Position numbers and translations under genes: made by a program. From Paraburkholderia sp. DHOC27 (lineage in GTDB: Bacteria; Pseudomonadota; Gammaproteobacteria; Burkholderiales; Burkholderiaceae), in assembly GCF_003429005.1 (NCBI RefSeq), contig NZ_QVQV01000002.1, positions 434,001 through 498,000 on the forward strand: a DNA stretch of 64,000 nt, given 5' to 3'. Below are positions 36,893-46,007 of this stretch, in pieces (within the stretch, counting starts at the first letter, position 1; the number at the start of each line of letters is the position of its first letter). The notes under the pieces were generated by a model. The model worked only from the letters and a program-made list of their open reading frames with translations. It was not told the DNA's origin and did no database searches.

Positions 36893-39385
36893 TTAGCGCT
36901 TCTTGCGGGTCTGCGCCTTGGACGAAGCGGCGGATTTCGCCGACGCGTTCTTGCGGGCCGCGCCGCGTGCCGCGCGCGCTTCCTTGACCGCCAGCGAAGG
37001 TGCGGGCGCCGCTTTCTTGCGACGACCACCCGGCGCGCCTTCCACGGGGGGCAACGCGCGCACGCGGGCGCCGCCGGTTTCGGCCGCGGCGTCGTCGGCG
37101 AGCGCCGTGCGCGTACCAGGCGACTTGATCGGCGTATCACGCACCAGACGGAAATCGATCTTGCGTGCGTCCAGATCGACGCGGCTCACCTGTACGCGCA
37201 CCCGGTCCGACAGACGGTAACGGATACCCGTGCGCTCGCCGCGCAGTTCGTTCTTGATCTCGTCGTACTGGAAGTAGTCGGAGCCGAGTTCGGTGACATG
37301 CACGAGGCCTTCGACGAACAGCGCATCGAGCTGCACGAAAATCCCGAACGAGGTCACGCCGCTCACCATGCCGCCGTACTCTTCACCGAGCTTGTCGCGC
37401 ATGAAATAGCACTTGAGCCACGCTTCGACGTCGCGCGAGGCTTCGTCCGCGCGGCGCTCGTTGGCCGAACAATGCAAGCCGAGTTCTTCCCAGATCGCCG
37501 TGTTCGAACGGTTGCGGCTGCGCTTCTCGTCATCGGCCTGCTGCATCGCGCGGGCACGCGGCGAGAGCGCCGTGTTCAGCTCCACGCCATGCGGCGCTTC
37601 CGGCGTGTACTTGCGGCCTTGCAGGATCGCGTAGATTGCGCGGTGCGTGAGCAGGTCGGGATAGCGGCGAATCGGGCTCGTGAAGTGCGCATACGCCTCA
37701 TACGCGAGACCGAAGTGGCCGATGTTGTCCGGGCTGTAGACCGCCTGCTGCATCGAACGCAGCAACATGGTCTGCAGCATCTGCGCGTCGGGCCGGTCGC
37801 GGATGTGCGCCATCAACGCGGCGTAGTCGCTGGCATGCGGTGTCTCGCCACCGCCGAGCGTGAGGCCCATGCCGCGCAGGAAGGTGCGCAGGTTCTCGAG
37901 CTTCTCAGCCGTGGGGCCCGCGTGCACCCGGTACAGGCCCGGATGTTTGTTGCGCTTCATGAAGTCGGCGGCGCAGACGTTGGCCGCCAGCATGCACTCT
38001 TCGATCAGCTTGTGCGCGTCGTTGCGGGTACGCGGGATGATCTGCTCGATCTTGCCCTGCGCATTGCAGACGATATAGGTCTCGGTGGTGTCGAAGTCGA
38101 TCGCGCCGCGTTTTTGCCGCGCCGCGAACAGCGACTTGTACACGCCGTAGAGATTTTGCAGTTGCGGCAGCAACGCCGCGCGCCGCGCCGCTTCGGGACC
38201 CTTGGTGTTCTTCAGGACCGCAGCGACTTCGGTATACGTGAGACGCGCCGCCGAGTGCATCACGCCGGGGTAAAACTGATAGGCCTTGATCTCGCCGCGC
38301 GCGGTGATGACCATGTCGCACACCAGTACGCAACGATCCACGTGCGGGTTCAGCGAACACAGACCGTTGGAGAGCTTCTCCGGCAGCATGGGAATCACGC
38401 GGCGTGGGAAGTAGACCGAAGTGCTGCGTTCGATCGCATCCACGTCGAGACCGCTGCCGGGATGCACGTAGTGCGACACGTCGGCAATTGCGACGATCAG
38501 GCGGAAGCCCTCGCCCTTGCCGACTGCAACCGGCTCGCAATACACCGCGTCGTCGAAGTCGCGCGCGTCTTCACCGTCGATGGTGACGAGCGGCACGTCG
38601 CGCAGGTCGACGCGATGACGGACATCGGCGGGGCGAACCTCGTCGGGCAGGCGCGCGGCGTCATCGAGCGCGGCCTGGCTGAACTCGTGCGGCACGCCAT
38701 ACTTGCGCACCGCGATTTCGATTTCCATGCCGGGGTCGTCGATATCGCCCAGCACCTCGACCACGCGGCCGAGCGGCTGCGAGTGGCGGCTCGGAAAATC
38801 CGTCAGCTCGACCACCACCACCTGGCCGACCTTGGCCTTCTTGGTGTTCTGCGTGATCAGGATGTCGTGGCCAATGCGCTTGTCTTCAGGCGCCACGATC
38901 AGCGCGCCATTCTCGTTGAGCAGCCGGCCGATCACCCGCTTGTTGGCGCGATCCGTGACTTCGACGATATGGCCTTCGGGCCGTCCGCGCCGGTCGTAGC
39001 CCACGATCCGCGCGAGCACGCGGTCGTTGTGCATGACCTTTTGCATTTCACCGGTGGGCAGGAACAGATCGTCCTGGCCGTCGTCGCGCACCAGAAAGCC
39101 GTAGCCGTCGCGGTGGCCCTGCACGCGTCCGCCGACGAAATTCGACGGGTGCGTGAGTTGATAGTGATTGCGCTGATCCAGCCGGATCTGACCGTCCCGC
39201 TCCATGGCCGCGAGACGCTTGAAAAATCCTTCGCGCTCCTGGCGCTTGATCGACAATGCTTCGGCGATGTCATTCGCTGCAAGCGGTGCTTCGCTCGTGC
39301 GGAGCACGCCGAGAATTTCTTCGCGGCTTGGGATCGGATACGGGTATTTGCTCAAGGGCTTGTCGATGATTTTTTCTCGTTGCAT
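36893..39385 (-). CDS. rnr: Ribonuclease R
   Basis: 830 residues. Order of domains: N-terminal HTH-like region (REEILGVLRTSEAPLAAND), two cold-shock domains (GHRDGYGFLVRDD), catalytic RNB domain with DARDFDDAVY near residue 280 and the downstream SLNPHVDRCVLVCDMV, C-terminal S1 domain (YGGMVSGVTSFGIFVQL), and a basic Lys/Ala tail after about 750. This 3'-5' exoribonuclease degrades structured RNA and works in RNA quality control and trans-translation. It precedes rlmB, with the palindrome between them. Confidence 0.97.
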   Translation of the reverse strand: MQREKIIDKPLSKYPYPIPSREEILGVLRTSEAPLAANDIAEALSIKRQEREGFFKRLAAMERDGQIRLDQRNHYQLTHPSNFVGGRVQGHRDGYGFLVRDDGQDDLFLPTGEMQKVMHNDRVLARIVGYDRRGRPEGHIVEVTDRANKRVIGRLLNENGALIVAPEDKRIGHDILITQNTKKAKVGQVVVVELTDFPSRHSQPLGRVVEVLGDIDDPGMEIEIAVRKYGVPHEFSQAALDDAARLPDEVRPADVRHRVDLRDVPLVTIDGEDARDFDDAVYCEPVAVGKGEGFRLIVAIADVSHYVHPGSGLDVDAIERSTSVYFPRRVIPMLPEKLSNGLCSLNPHVDRCVLVCDMVITARGEIKAYQFYPGVMHSAARLTYTEVAAVLKNTKGPEAARRAALLPQLQNLYGVYKSLFAARQKRGAIDFDTTETYIVCNAQGKIEQIIPRTRNDAHKLIEECMLAANVCAADFMKRNKHPGLYRVHAGPTAEKLENLRTFLRGMGLTLGGGETPHASDYAALMAHIRDRPDAQMLQTMLLRSMQQAVYSPDNIGHFGLAYEAYAHFTSPIRRYPDLLTHRAIYAILQGRKYTPEAPHGVELNTALSPRARAMQQADDEKRSRNRSNTAIWEELGLHCSANERRADEASRDVEAWLKCYFMRDKLGEEYGGMVSGVTSFGIFVQLDALFVEGLVHVTELGSDYFQYDEIKNELRGERTGIRYRLSDRVRVQVSRVDLDARKIDFRLVRDTPIKSPGTRTALADDAAAETGGARVRALPPVEGAPGGRRKKAAPAPSLAVKEARAARGAARKNASAKSAASSKAQTRKKR

Positions 39386-39593
39386 GGACGTCGGTCGGCG
39401 TTGTGACGCGCCTCAGTTGCACCTGCGATTGACTGCTCGGGTCTGGCTCGTTCAAGGCTGAGTCCGACGGGCTTGTGCACCGTGCCAACGAACTACTGCG
39501 AGGCATTCTAACACCCGTATTGGGTGCCACAGCGCGTGTCAATAGTTGCCAGGGGGCGCAAACGGCGGGGCATCGCGGGCGTTCTCAAAATGC

Positions 39594-39621
39594 TTGACAG
39601 CCCCGGATCTATCGCTATAAT
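39594..39621 (+). promoter_or_regulatory. Sigma-70 promoter of tRNA-Leu
   Basis: TTGACA (39594-39599), 16 bases, TATAAT (39616-39621). Both boxes are exact consensus and lie 25 bases before the tRNA. Confidence 0.9.
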
Positions 39622-39646
39622 TGCGGTCTCTGCTGTACAGACACCT

Positions 39647-39733
39647 GCCCAGGTGGCGAAATTGGTAGACGCACTAGGTTCAGGTCCTAGCGGTGGCAAC
39701 ACTGTGGAGGTTCGAGTCCTCTCTTGGGCACCA
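39647..39733 (+). tRNA. tRNA-Leu (anticodon CAG)
   Basis: 87 bases with an encoded CCA. The acceptor stem pairs GCCCAGG with CTTGGGC. The anticodon stem CTAGG/CCTAG holds the loop TTCAGGT, giving anticodon CAG. A long variable arm GCGGTGGCAACACTGT and TTCGAGTCC in the T arm are typical of leucine tRNAs. It decodes CTG, the main Leu codon in such GC-rich genomes. Confidence 0.96.
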
Positions 39734-40163
39734 AAAGCTGTTTTGGCGAAAGCCGCAGAAGTTCGAGAAACCCCGTAAGATCATCGTCTTACGGGGTTTT
39801 TTGTTTTCTGCCGCGGCGGCTCTACGGCAGCCTGATCAATGTGAAAAGCGCGGTGAAAGCGCGCCGCCCTTTTCGATTCATATTCGAAATATGGATATGA
39901 AGCCGGGTTATGACGAAGCCAGTCCTGACCGGCGCCGCTACCCGCAAAGCTTTATCCCGTGGGCTTCTCCAGCCCGTGACACGAAACGCACCAACCTTGC
40001 CGTCAAGACGCCTCGCGCCCGCTAGGGCAGCGGTCGCGCCGTGTTATTTCGATATACTTACAGACCTTTCCTAACCCATTTTTGCGGCCCTTCCCGCGCG
40101 GCGAACGCTGGTCTTTCGCGGCGTGTCGCCTGTGTGCGACGGGTGCGTCCGCCTCTGCTCACC
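39734..40163. other. Spacer between tRNA-Leu and the YeeE/YedE gene
   Basis: 430 bases with the tRNA terminator and a short symmetrical element, CATATT-CGA-AATATG (39879-39893), that could be an operator. TATACT at 40053 may be a -10 box for the transporter, but no clear -35 was seen. Confidence 0.4.
39767..39803 (+). terminator. Rho-independent terminator of tRNA-Leu
   Basis: AAACCCCGTAAGA (39768-39780) pairs perfectly with TCTTACGGGGTTT (39787-39799), loop TCATCG, followed by more T's. Confidence 0.92.
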
Positions 40164-41387
40164 ATGTCCGATTTATCCACGTCGTTCGTCGACAAGCCGC
40201 GCGCGCTCGTCCAGCTCAATCCGAAGCCGCTCGCCATCGCGCTCGTGCTCATCGTGCTGGGCGCGATCTATCTGGCGCAGACCGTCAGCGGCAAGCAGGC
40301 CGCGTTGTACGTGCTCGGCGCGCTGCTCGGTCTCACGCTCTATCACGCCGCTTTCGGCTTCACCTCGGCGTGGCGCGTGTTCATCGCCGACGGCCGCGGT
40401 GCAGGACTGCGCGCGCAGATGTTGATGCTCGCGGTCGGCGTGCTGTTGTTCTTCCCGGCGCTGTCGGCGGGTACGCTGTTCGGTCATGCGGTAGTCGGCG
40501 AGGTGTCGCCGGTCGGCACCTCGGTGCTGGTCGGCGCGTTCATCTTCGGCATTGGCATGCAGCTCGGCGGCGGCTGCGCGTCCGGCACCTTGTATACAGT
40601 GGGCGGCGGCAGCACACGCATGGTGGTCACGCTGATTGCATTCGTGGCCGGCTCGGTGGTCGGCACCGCGCACATGCCGTTCTGGTCGGCGCTGCCGCAT
40701 CTGCCGCCCATCTCGCTCGTCAAATCGCTCGGCGTCGGACCGGCGATCGCGCTGAATCTCGTGGTGTTCGCGGCCATCGCCGCGTTGACCGTGCGGATCG
40801 AAAAGCGCCGTCACGGTCATCTCGTGAACGAGGCCGCTGCGCATGCCTCATCGTCGTGGCTGCGTGGCCCGTGGCCGCTGCTGGTTGGCGGCGTCGTGCT
40901 TGCGGTTCTCAACTTCGTGACGCTCGCCCTCTCGGGGCATCCGTGGGGTATCACCTCGGCCTTCGCGCTGTGGGGCGCCAAGGCGTTTTCCGCGCTCGGC
41001 GTCGACGTTGCAAGCTGGCCGGTGTGGAGCGCGGGCCCGAACGCGGCCGCGCTCGCTGCTCCGATCAGCCATGACGTGAAGTCGGTGATGGATATCGGCA
41101 TCGTGATCGGCGCGATGGTCGGCGCTTCGCTCGCCGGACGCTACGCGCCGGTGTGGCGTCTGCCGCTGCGCTCGCTGATCGCGGCGATCATCGGCGGCCT
41201 GCTGCTCGGCTACGGCGCACGGCTCGCGTATGGCTGCAACATCGGCGCGTACTTCAGCGGCATCGTGTCGGGCAGCCTGCACGGCTGGCTGTGGCTCGTC
41301 GCGGCATTCTTCGGCAACGTGGTGGGCACGAAACTGCGTCCGGCGTTCGGGCTCGCCGTCGAGCGCGTGCAGCAGACGGGTTGCTGA
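40164..41387 (+). CDS. YeeE/YedE family membrane transporter (thiosulfate/sulfur transport type)
   Basis: 407 residues, about nine or ten membrane helices. The Cys in LGGGCASGTLYTVGGGS and the Cys in RLAYGCNIGAYFSGI are the conserved residues of the YeeE/TsuA family, which takes up thiosulfate or related sulfur compounds. The substrate here is untested. ATG 40164 is preferred to the ATG at 40041, since the intervening 41 residues are not membrane-like. No TsuB/TusA-like partner gene is seen next to it. Confidence 0.88.
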   Translation: MSDLSTSFVDKPRALVQLNPKPLAIALVLIVLGAIYLAQTVSGKQAALYVLGALLGLTLYHAAFGFTSAWRVFIADGRGAGLRAQMLMLAVGVLLFFPALSAGTLFGHAVVGEVSPVGTSVLVGAFIFGIGMQLGGGCASGTLYTVGGGSTRMVVTLIAFVAGSVVGTAHMPFWSALPHLPPISLVKSLGVGPAIALNLVVFAAIAALTVRIEKRRHGHLVNEAAAHASSSWLRGPWPLLVGGVVLAVLNFVTLALSGHPWGITSAFALWGAKAFSALGVDVASWPVWSAGPNAAALAAPISHDVKSVMDIGIVIGAMVGASLAGRYAPVWRLPLRSLIAAIIGGLLLGYGARLAYGCNIGAYFSGIVSGSLHGWLWLVAAFFGNVVGTKLRPAFGLAVERVQQTGC

Positions 41388-41596
41388 GCTTACGAACCGC
41401 GGCTAGCTCTTTCGACACGCACTGACGGACGATCTCGCGGGGCGCGTTTTCGTCCGTTTTCGTCGCCTCACCTGCAACATGCATTTCCGATCCGCACCGT
41501 CCCCTCGGGTCGCGTCGCATCTCCCGCCGCTCACGCCACCCTCGCCCCGTCCTACTCTCCACCCGTCCCCGCTCGCACCGCCGCCTTCCATCCCCC

Positions 41597-41612
41597 AGGC
41601 ACAATCGTTGCA
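41597..41612 (+). promoter_or_regulatory. Candidate sigma-54 (-24/-12) promoter
   Basis: AGGCACA, four bases, then TTGCA: the GG and GC doublets have canonical spacing and only the first T and one G of the consensus differ. A C/T-rich stretch precedes it. The predicted start near 41623 lies about 60 bases before the gene at 41686. Confidence 0.5.
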
Positions 41613-41685
41613 CCCACATTGCACGAACCCAGGCGCGCGCAACACCACCCCCTCCCCACAAACCGCACCTTCACGGAGTAAAACC

Positions 41686-42270
41686 ATGCATTGGATCGAC
41701 CCGGAATGCCTGCCAGAGACACGCGGCACAGTGACTCAATTCCTGTTGAATCCGCACGGCGAAGTGGACGGCTTCATCCTCGGCCGCGACCAGCAAGTCC
41801 ATTTCCCGCCTCACCTGTCCCGCGCGGTCACGAAAGCCATCCACCCTGGCGACAAGGTACGCGTGCGTGGCGTCAAACCGCGCGGCGTCGCTATGGTCGC
41901 CGCCGTTCAGTTGACCGCCGCGACGGGCGTGACGATTCTCGACGAAGGCCCCCACGCGGGCGGTGCGAAACACGAGAAGCCACACGTCGAAAAACGCCCC
42001 ATGCGTGCCAGCGGCGAGGTCAAGCTCTCACTGTACGGGCCGAAGGGCGAACTGCGCGGCGCGCTGTTGATGGATGGCACCTCGGTCCGCATGCCCCCGC
42101 ACGCGGCCGAAGAACTGGCCGCTTACCTCACGCCGCGGGTCCATATCCAGGTGTGGGGCCACGGCGTGAAGAACCGGTTTGGCCGGACCATCGAAGTCGA
42201 TGACATCGCCGAACTCGTCGATGCCGGCACGTCGGCAGCGCTCGCGGAACTCGCGGAACTGGCGGAGTGA
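41686..42270 (+). CDS. Duplicated beta-barrel-type protein of unknown function
   Basis: 194 residues from ATG 41686 with GGAG upstream; the longer in-frame start adds a Pro-rich leader that looks non-coding. Two similar halves are visible: GTVTQFLLNPHGEVDGFIL with HFPPHLSRAV, and GEVKLSLYGPKGELRGALL with RMPPHAAEEL. Each is followed by a GDKVRVRG or VHIQVWGHG segment. The repeats look like small OB- or SH3-like barrels, which is inference. No signal peptide. I do not recognise a named family. A sigma-54-like promoter stands before it. Confidence 0.75.
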   Translation: MHWIDPECLPETRGTVTQFLLNPHGEVDGFILGRDQQVHFPPHLSRAVTKAIHPGDKVRVRGVKPRGVAMVAAVQLTAATGVTILDEGPHAGGAKHEKPHVEKRPMRASGEVKLSLYGPKGELRGALLMDGTSVRMPPHAAEELAAYLTPRVHIQVWGHGVKNRFGRTIEVDDIAELVDAGTSAALAELAELAE

Positions 42271-42374
42271 CGAATGCGACCGGCTTCTGACCGACGCCAC
42301 GCGAGACCACATCGTTTCTGTGGCATCCCCGTGTAGCCGTTCCTGCACCCAACCCTGACCCGAGCGGAGCGACG

Positions 42375-43658
42375 GTGAACCCGCAACCCGTTGAGGCGCA
42401 AGTGGACGAACAAGCACCGTCCCCGCAAAGCCTGCGTGGTCTGGACGGGCTTAACTTCCTGATGGCGGATGTGCGGGACGGGCTCGGCCCGTTCCTCTCC
42501 GTCTACCTCAAAGGCACACAGCACTGGAGCTCAGGCAACATCGGCCTCGTGATGGCTGCGAGCGGCATGGCGGCGGCTATCTGCCAGATTCCCGCCGGGT
42601 TGCTGGTTGACGCGGCGCGTGCGAAGCGCCTGCTCATCGCCATTTCCGGTCTGCTGGTGGCGACCGGGTGCCTGTTGATTGCGATTTTCCCGAGCCTGCC
42701 CGTCGTGCTCGCAGCGCAATTCACGCTCGGCGCCGCGTCGGCCATCATTGCGCCGTGCCTCGCGGCGTTGAGCCTTGGCATCGTCGGGCATCGGCTGCTG
42801 CCCGCCCGCATCAGCCGCAACGAGACCTTCAACCACGCGGGTAATTTTGTGTCCGCAGTGCTGGCCGGTGGCCTTGGACAGTATGTCGGGGCGATCTGGC
42901 TGTTCTATCTCGTGTGCGGCTTCGCGGTGGCGAGCGCGCTGGTGGTGCTGCTGATCAAGCCACAGGAGATCGACCACGAACTCGCCCGTGGCGCGGAGAG
43001 CATCGCGGACGACGCAGGACAGCACCGTGCGGCCACCTTCCGCGAACTATGGCGACGGCGTGACCTCAAGGTGTTTCTGGTCTCCGTCGTCCTGTTTCAC
43101 TTCGGCAATGCAGCCATGTTGCCGCTCGCGGGCCAGGTGATCGCAAAGTTTCATCCCGGCGCGGACGTGGTTGCGCTGAGCGCCTGCATCATTTCGGCGC
43201 AGCTCGTGATGGTGGTCGTCGCTGCCACGGTCGGGCATGCCATGCGTAAAGGCGTGGGACGCAAAAGAATCTTTCTGGTGGCGCTCGCCGTGCTGCCCGT
43301 GCGCGGCATTCTCTTTTCCATGACCACGAGTCCTTACGCGGTGGTGGCGATCCAGTTGCTCGACGGGGTGGCGGCGGGCATTTTCGGCGTGGTCGCGGTC
43401 GTCATCGCGGCTGATCTGATGCGTGGCAGCGGCCGTTTCAATCTTGCCCAGGGACTCATGGCGCTGGCGGTTGGCACTGGGGCGGCGTTGAGTCAGGTGA
43501 CTGGCGGATACGTGGTCGAGAAGTTCGGCTTTGCCACCGGGTTTGGCACGCTGGCTGGCATCAGCGCACTGGCCTTGTTGTTCTTCGCGGTGTTCATGCC
43601 GGAAACCCGACCCGACGCAGACAGCACGGAGGAAGGAGAATTCCGCCGGGCGACGTGA
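42375..43658 (+). CDS. Major facilitator superfamily transporter
   Basis: 427 residues, 12 hydrophobic helices, start GTG 42375 after GAGCGGAG. LADVRDGLGPF-like N-terminus (MADVRDGLGPFLSVYLKG) and the loop-2-type segment GLLVDAARAKRLLI support MFS membership. The substrate cannot be read; the sequence resembles efflux-type members. It converges with the molybdenum hydroxylase operon. Confidence 0.85.
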   Translation: MNPQPVEAQVDEQAPSPQSLRGLDGLNFLMADVRDGLGPFLSVYLKGTQHWSSGNIGLVMAASGMAAAICQIPAGLLVDAARAKRLLIAISGLLVATGCLLIAIFPSLPVVLAAQFTLGAASAIIAPCLAALSLGIVGHRLLPARISRNETFNHAGNFVSAVLAGGLGQYVGAIWLFYLVCGFAVASALVVLLIKPQEIDHELARGAESIADDAGQHRAATFRELWRRRDLKVFLVSVVLFHFGNAAMLPLAGQVIAKFHPGADVVALSACIISAQLVMVVVAATVGHAMRKGVGRKRIFLVALAVLPVRGILFSMTTSPYAVVAIQLLDGVAAGIFGVVAVVIAADLMRGSGRFNLAQGLMALAVGTGAALSQVTGGYVVEKFGFATGFGTLAGISALALLFFAVFMPETRPDADSTEEGEFRRAT

Positions 43659-43691
43659 TTCCCCTCCTCCGTGGCATGCATGTCTGCATGA

Positions 43692-46007
43692 CTAGTCCAT
43701 CAGCTTGTCCAGCGTGATGGGAAGATCGCGGATGCGCTTGCCCGTGGCGTTGAACACCGCGTTCGCGACAGCCGCGCCCACCCCCGTGATGCCAATTTCG
43801 CCCACACCGCGCGCGCCCATCGGCGTATGCGGGTCCGCTTCGTCGTTCCAGATGATGTCGATATGCGGCACGTCCAGATGAACCGGCACGTGATAGTCGG
43901 CAAGCGATGGATTCATCACACGCCCCGTCCTCTCGTCGAACTGCGTCTCCTCCATGAGCGCGAGGCCGAGGCCCATGATGATGCCGCCACGGAACTGACT
44001 GGCGGCGGTCTTCGCATTGATGATGCGGCCGCAGTCGAACGAGCCGAGGAAGCGGCTCACGCGAACCTCGCCGGTAATGACATTGACACGCACCTCGCAA
44101 AAGAGCGCGCTGTGGCTGTGCATCGACCAGTGCTGCAACTCGAACGGCATCGGCGCTTCCGCTTCCACCGCGAGTTCCATTCGCTCCGCACGGCTGAGGA
44201 TGGCGCCATAGCTCTCGAACCGCGCGTCATCCTCCAGTGCATACAGACCGCCGTCCCTGGCACCGACCTCATCCACGGACAGACCGGACAGCGGCGAGCG
44301 ATCGCCCGCCAGCCGCAGCAGTTCCTTGACGAGTGCCTGCTGGGCCGCACTCACCGCAGCGCCAATGGCTGCCGTCTGTTGCGAACCGCCGGCGAGCACG
44401 GTGCCGGGCAACCTCGAATCGGCGTATTCGAAGTCGATGTCCTGCATCCTCAGGCCCAGCCGCTCGGCCGCCACCTGGGACTGCGCGGTGGAGGTGCCCA
44501 TGCCCATTTCGTGCGCGGCGATGCTGATGGTGGCGCGGCCGTCGACGGTCAAGGTGATGCGCGCCGCGCCGCCCGGCATCCGGTAGTACGGGTAAGTGCC
44601 CGTGGCGCAACCCATGCCGACGAGCCAGTCGCCCTCGCACCGCGCACCGGGTTTGCCGCGCGCATGCCAGCCGAAGCGCTCGCGGCCGGCCTGCCACGCG
44701 TCGACAATGCCACGCTGGGAAAACGGTAATCCCGTGGTTGGATCTTTTTCCGGCTCATTCCTGATCCGCAATTCGACGGGGTCCATGTTCATGGCTGAGG
44801 CAAGCTCGTCCATGCCGCATTCCAGCCCGAACGTACCCACGGCTTCGCCCGGTGCCCGCATGAAGGTGTTGGCCGTCATGTTCATCTTGACCGTCTCGAC
44901 GTCGAGCAGAAAACTGCGCGCGGCGTACGCACTCTTCGCAGGCAGGATGAACGGTTCCGGCATGTTGTTGTGCGACGTCATGGCAACGAGGCCGGTGTGA
45001 ATCAGCGCGTCCAGCGAGCCATCGGCCTGCGCACCGAGCGCCACGCGCTGTTCGGTGAGCGTGCGGCCGCCGACGACGCGGTACACCCCTTCGCGCGACA
45101 ACATGATCCGCACCGGACGCTGCGCCAGTTTCGCCGCTGCCGCGGCAAGCAGTTGATGCTGCCACACCGTCTTCGAACCGAAACCGCCGCCGACGAACGG
45201 CGAGGTCACGTGGACGTTTTTCTCGTCGATGCCGAACACCTGCGCGATCGTCCACGCCTCATGGGCGACCGCCTGCACGGTATCGTGGATGCGCAGCGTC
45301 TCGCCCTGCCAGACGAGCGTCGCCGCGTGCAACTCGATCGGATTATGGTTGTGACGCGGCGTCGTGTAGCGTACGTCGATGCTATGCGGTGCCTGCGCCA
45401 GCATCGCCTCGGCATCCTCGATCGCGAGCTTCAGCGGCTCGCCCTGGAACACGCCGGGCTCGCTACCGTTTGCCTTGGCCTCGGCGAGCGCGGTCACACC
45501 ATCGCTGCCTGCCTCATACGTCACGTTGATCAGCGACTGCGCGTGGTCCGCCTGCTCCTGCGTCGCGGCCAGCACGAGAGCGACCGGCTGACCATTCCAG
45601 TGCACCTGATCGTCCTGCATGATCGGCAGGTTGTCACCTCCGGCCGCCTTGGGCTGCGTCATGAACGCGGGCATGGGTTTGAGGCGCGGCGCGTTTTGGT
45701 ACGTCATCACCAGCACGACGCCCAAGGCCGCCTCGGCGGCAGCGGTGTCAATTGCGACGATACGCCCACGCGCCACGGTGGAATACTTCAGGGCCGCGTA
45801 GGTCACGCCTTCCAGCGGGAATTCCGCGGCGAAGGTGGCCCGACCGCACACCTTCAACGGCCCGTCGATCCGGTTGATCGGCGCACCGATCAGGCTGTCT
45901 TTATGGCGAATCAGTTCATCCGGCTCGCCGCCGGGAATGAAACGGTCGGGGGCAAGCGCAATGGCTTTCTTCATCACCGCCTGCACGGTGTCCTTGACGA
46001 TACTCAT
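43692..46007 (-). CDS. paoC: Aldehyde oxidoreductase, molybdenum-binding subunit (PaoC/YagR type)
   Basis: 771 residues of the xanthine-dehydrogenase large-subunit family. Visible signals: SPFVGGGFGSKT and MRAPGEAVGTFGLE for cofactor contacts, QQTAAIG, and ARGVGEIGITGVGAA near the C-terminus, holding the family's catalytic Glu (GVGE). With the two upstream subunits it forms a heterotrimer that oxidises aldehydes, aromatic ones in E. coli PaoABC. The cofactor is a molybdopterin-cytosine dinucleotide in that enzyme. The chaperone gene paoD/xdhC is not in the window. Its start overlaps the FAD subunit stop by four bases. Confidence 0.88.
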   Translation of the reverse strand: MSIVKDTVQAVMKKAIALAPDRFIPGGEPDELIRHKDSLIGAPINRIDGPLKVCGRATFAAEFPLEGVTYAALKYSTVARGRIVAIDTAAAEAALGVVLVMTYQNAPRLKPMPAFMTQPKAAGGDNLPIMQDDQVHWNGQPVALVLAATQEQADHAQSLINVTYEAGSDGVTALAEAKANGSEPGVFQGEPLKLAIEDAEAMLAQAPHSIDVRYTTPRHNHNPIELHAATLVWQGETLRIHDTVQAVAHEAWTIAQVFGIDEKNVHVTSPFVGGGFGSKTVWQHQLLAAAAAKLAQRPVRIMLSREGVYRVVGGRTLTEQRVALGAQADGSLDALIHTGLVAMTSHNNMPEPFILPAKSAYAARSFLLDVETVKMNMTANTFMRAPGEAVGTFGLECGMDELASAMNMDPVELRIRNEPEKDPTTGLPFSQRGIVDAWQAGRERFGWHARGKPGARCEGDWLVGMGCATGTYPYYRMPGGAARITLTVDGRATISIAAHEMGMGTSTAQSQVAAERLGLRMQDIDFEYADSRLPGTVLAGGSQQTAAIGAAVSAAQQALVKELLRLAGDRSPLSGLSVDEVGARDGGLYALEDDARFESYGAILSRAERMELAVEAEAPMPFELQHWSMHSHSALFCEVRVNVITGEVRVSRFLGSFDCGRIINAKTAASQFRGGIIMGLGLALMEETQFDERTGRVMNPSLADYHVPVHLDVPHIDIIWNDEADPHTPMGARGVGEIGITGVGAAVANAVFNATGKRIRDLPITLDKLMD

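Noticed and set aside
36833-39406. Plus-strand open frame of 857 codons opposite rnr
   Set aside because: Antisense to RNase R, no ribosome-binding site, no domain, and composition typical of a GC-bias shadow.
39647-39733. tRNA-Leu as an integration site
   Set aside because: No integrase gene and no duplicated tRNA 3' end were found nearby, so there is no evidence of an island here.
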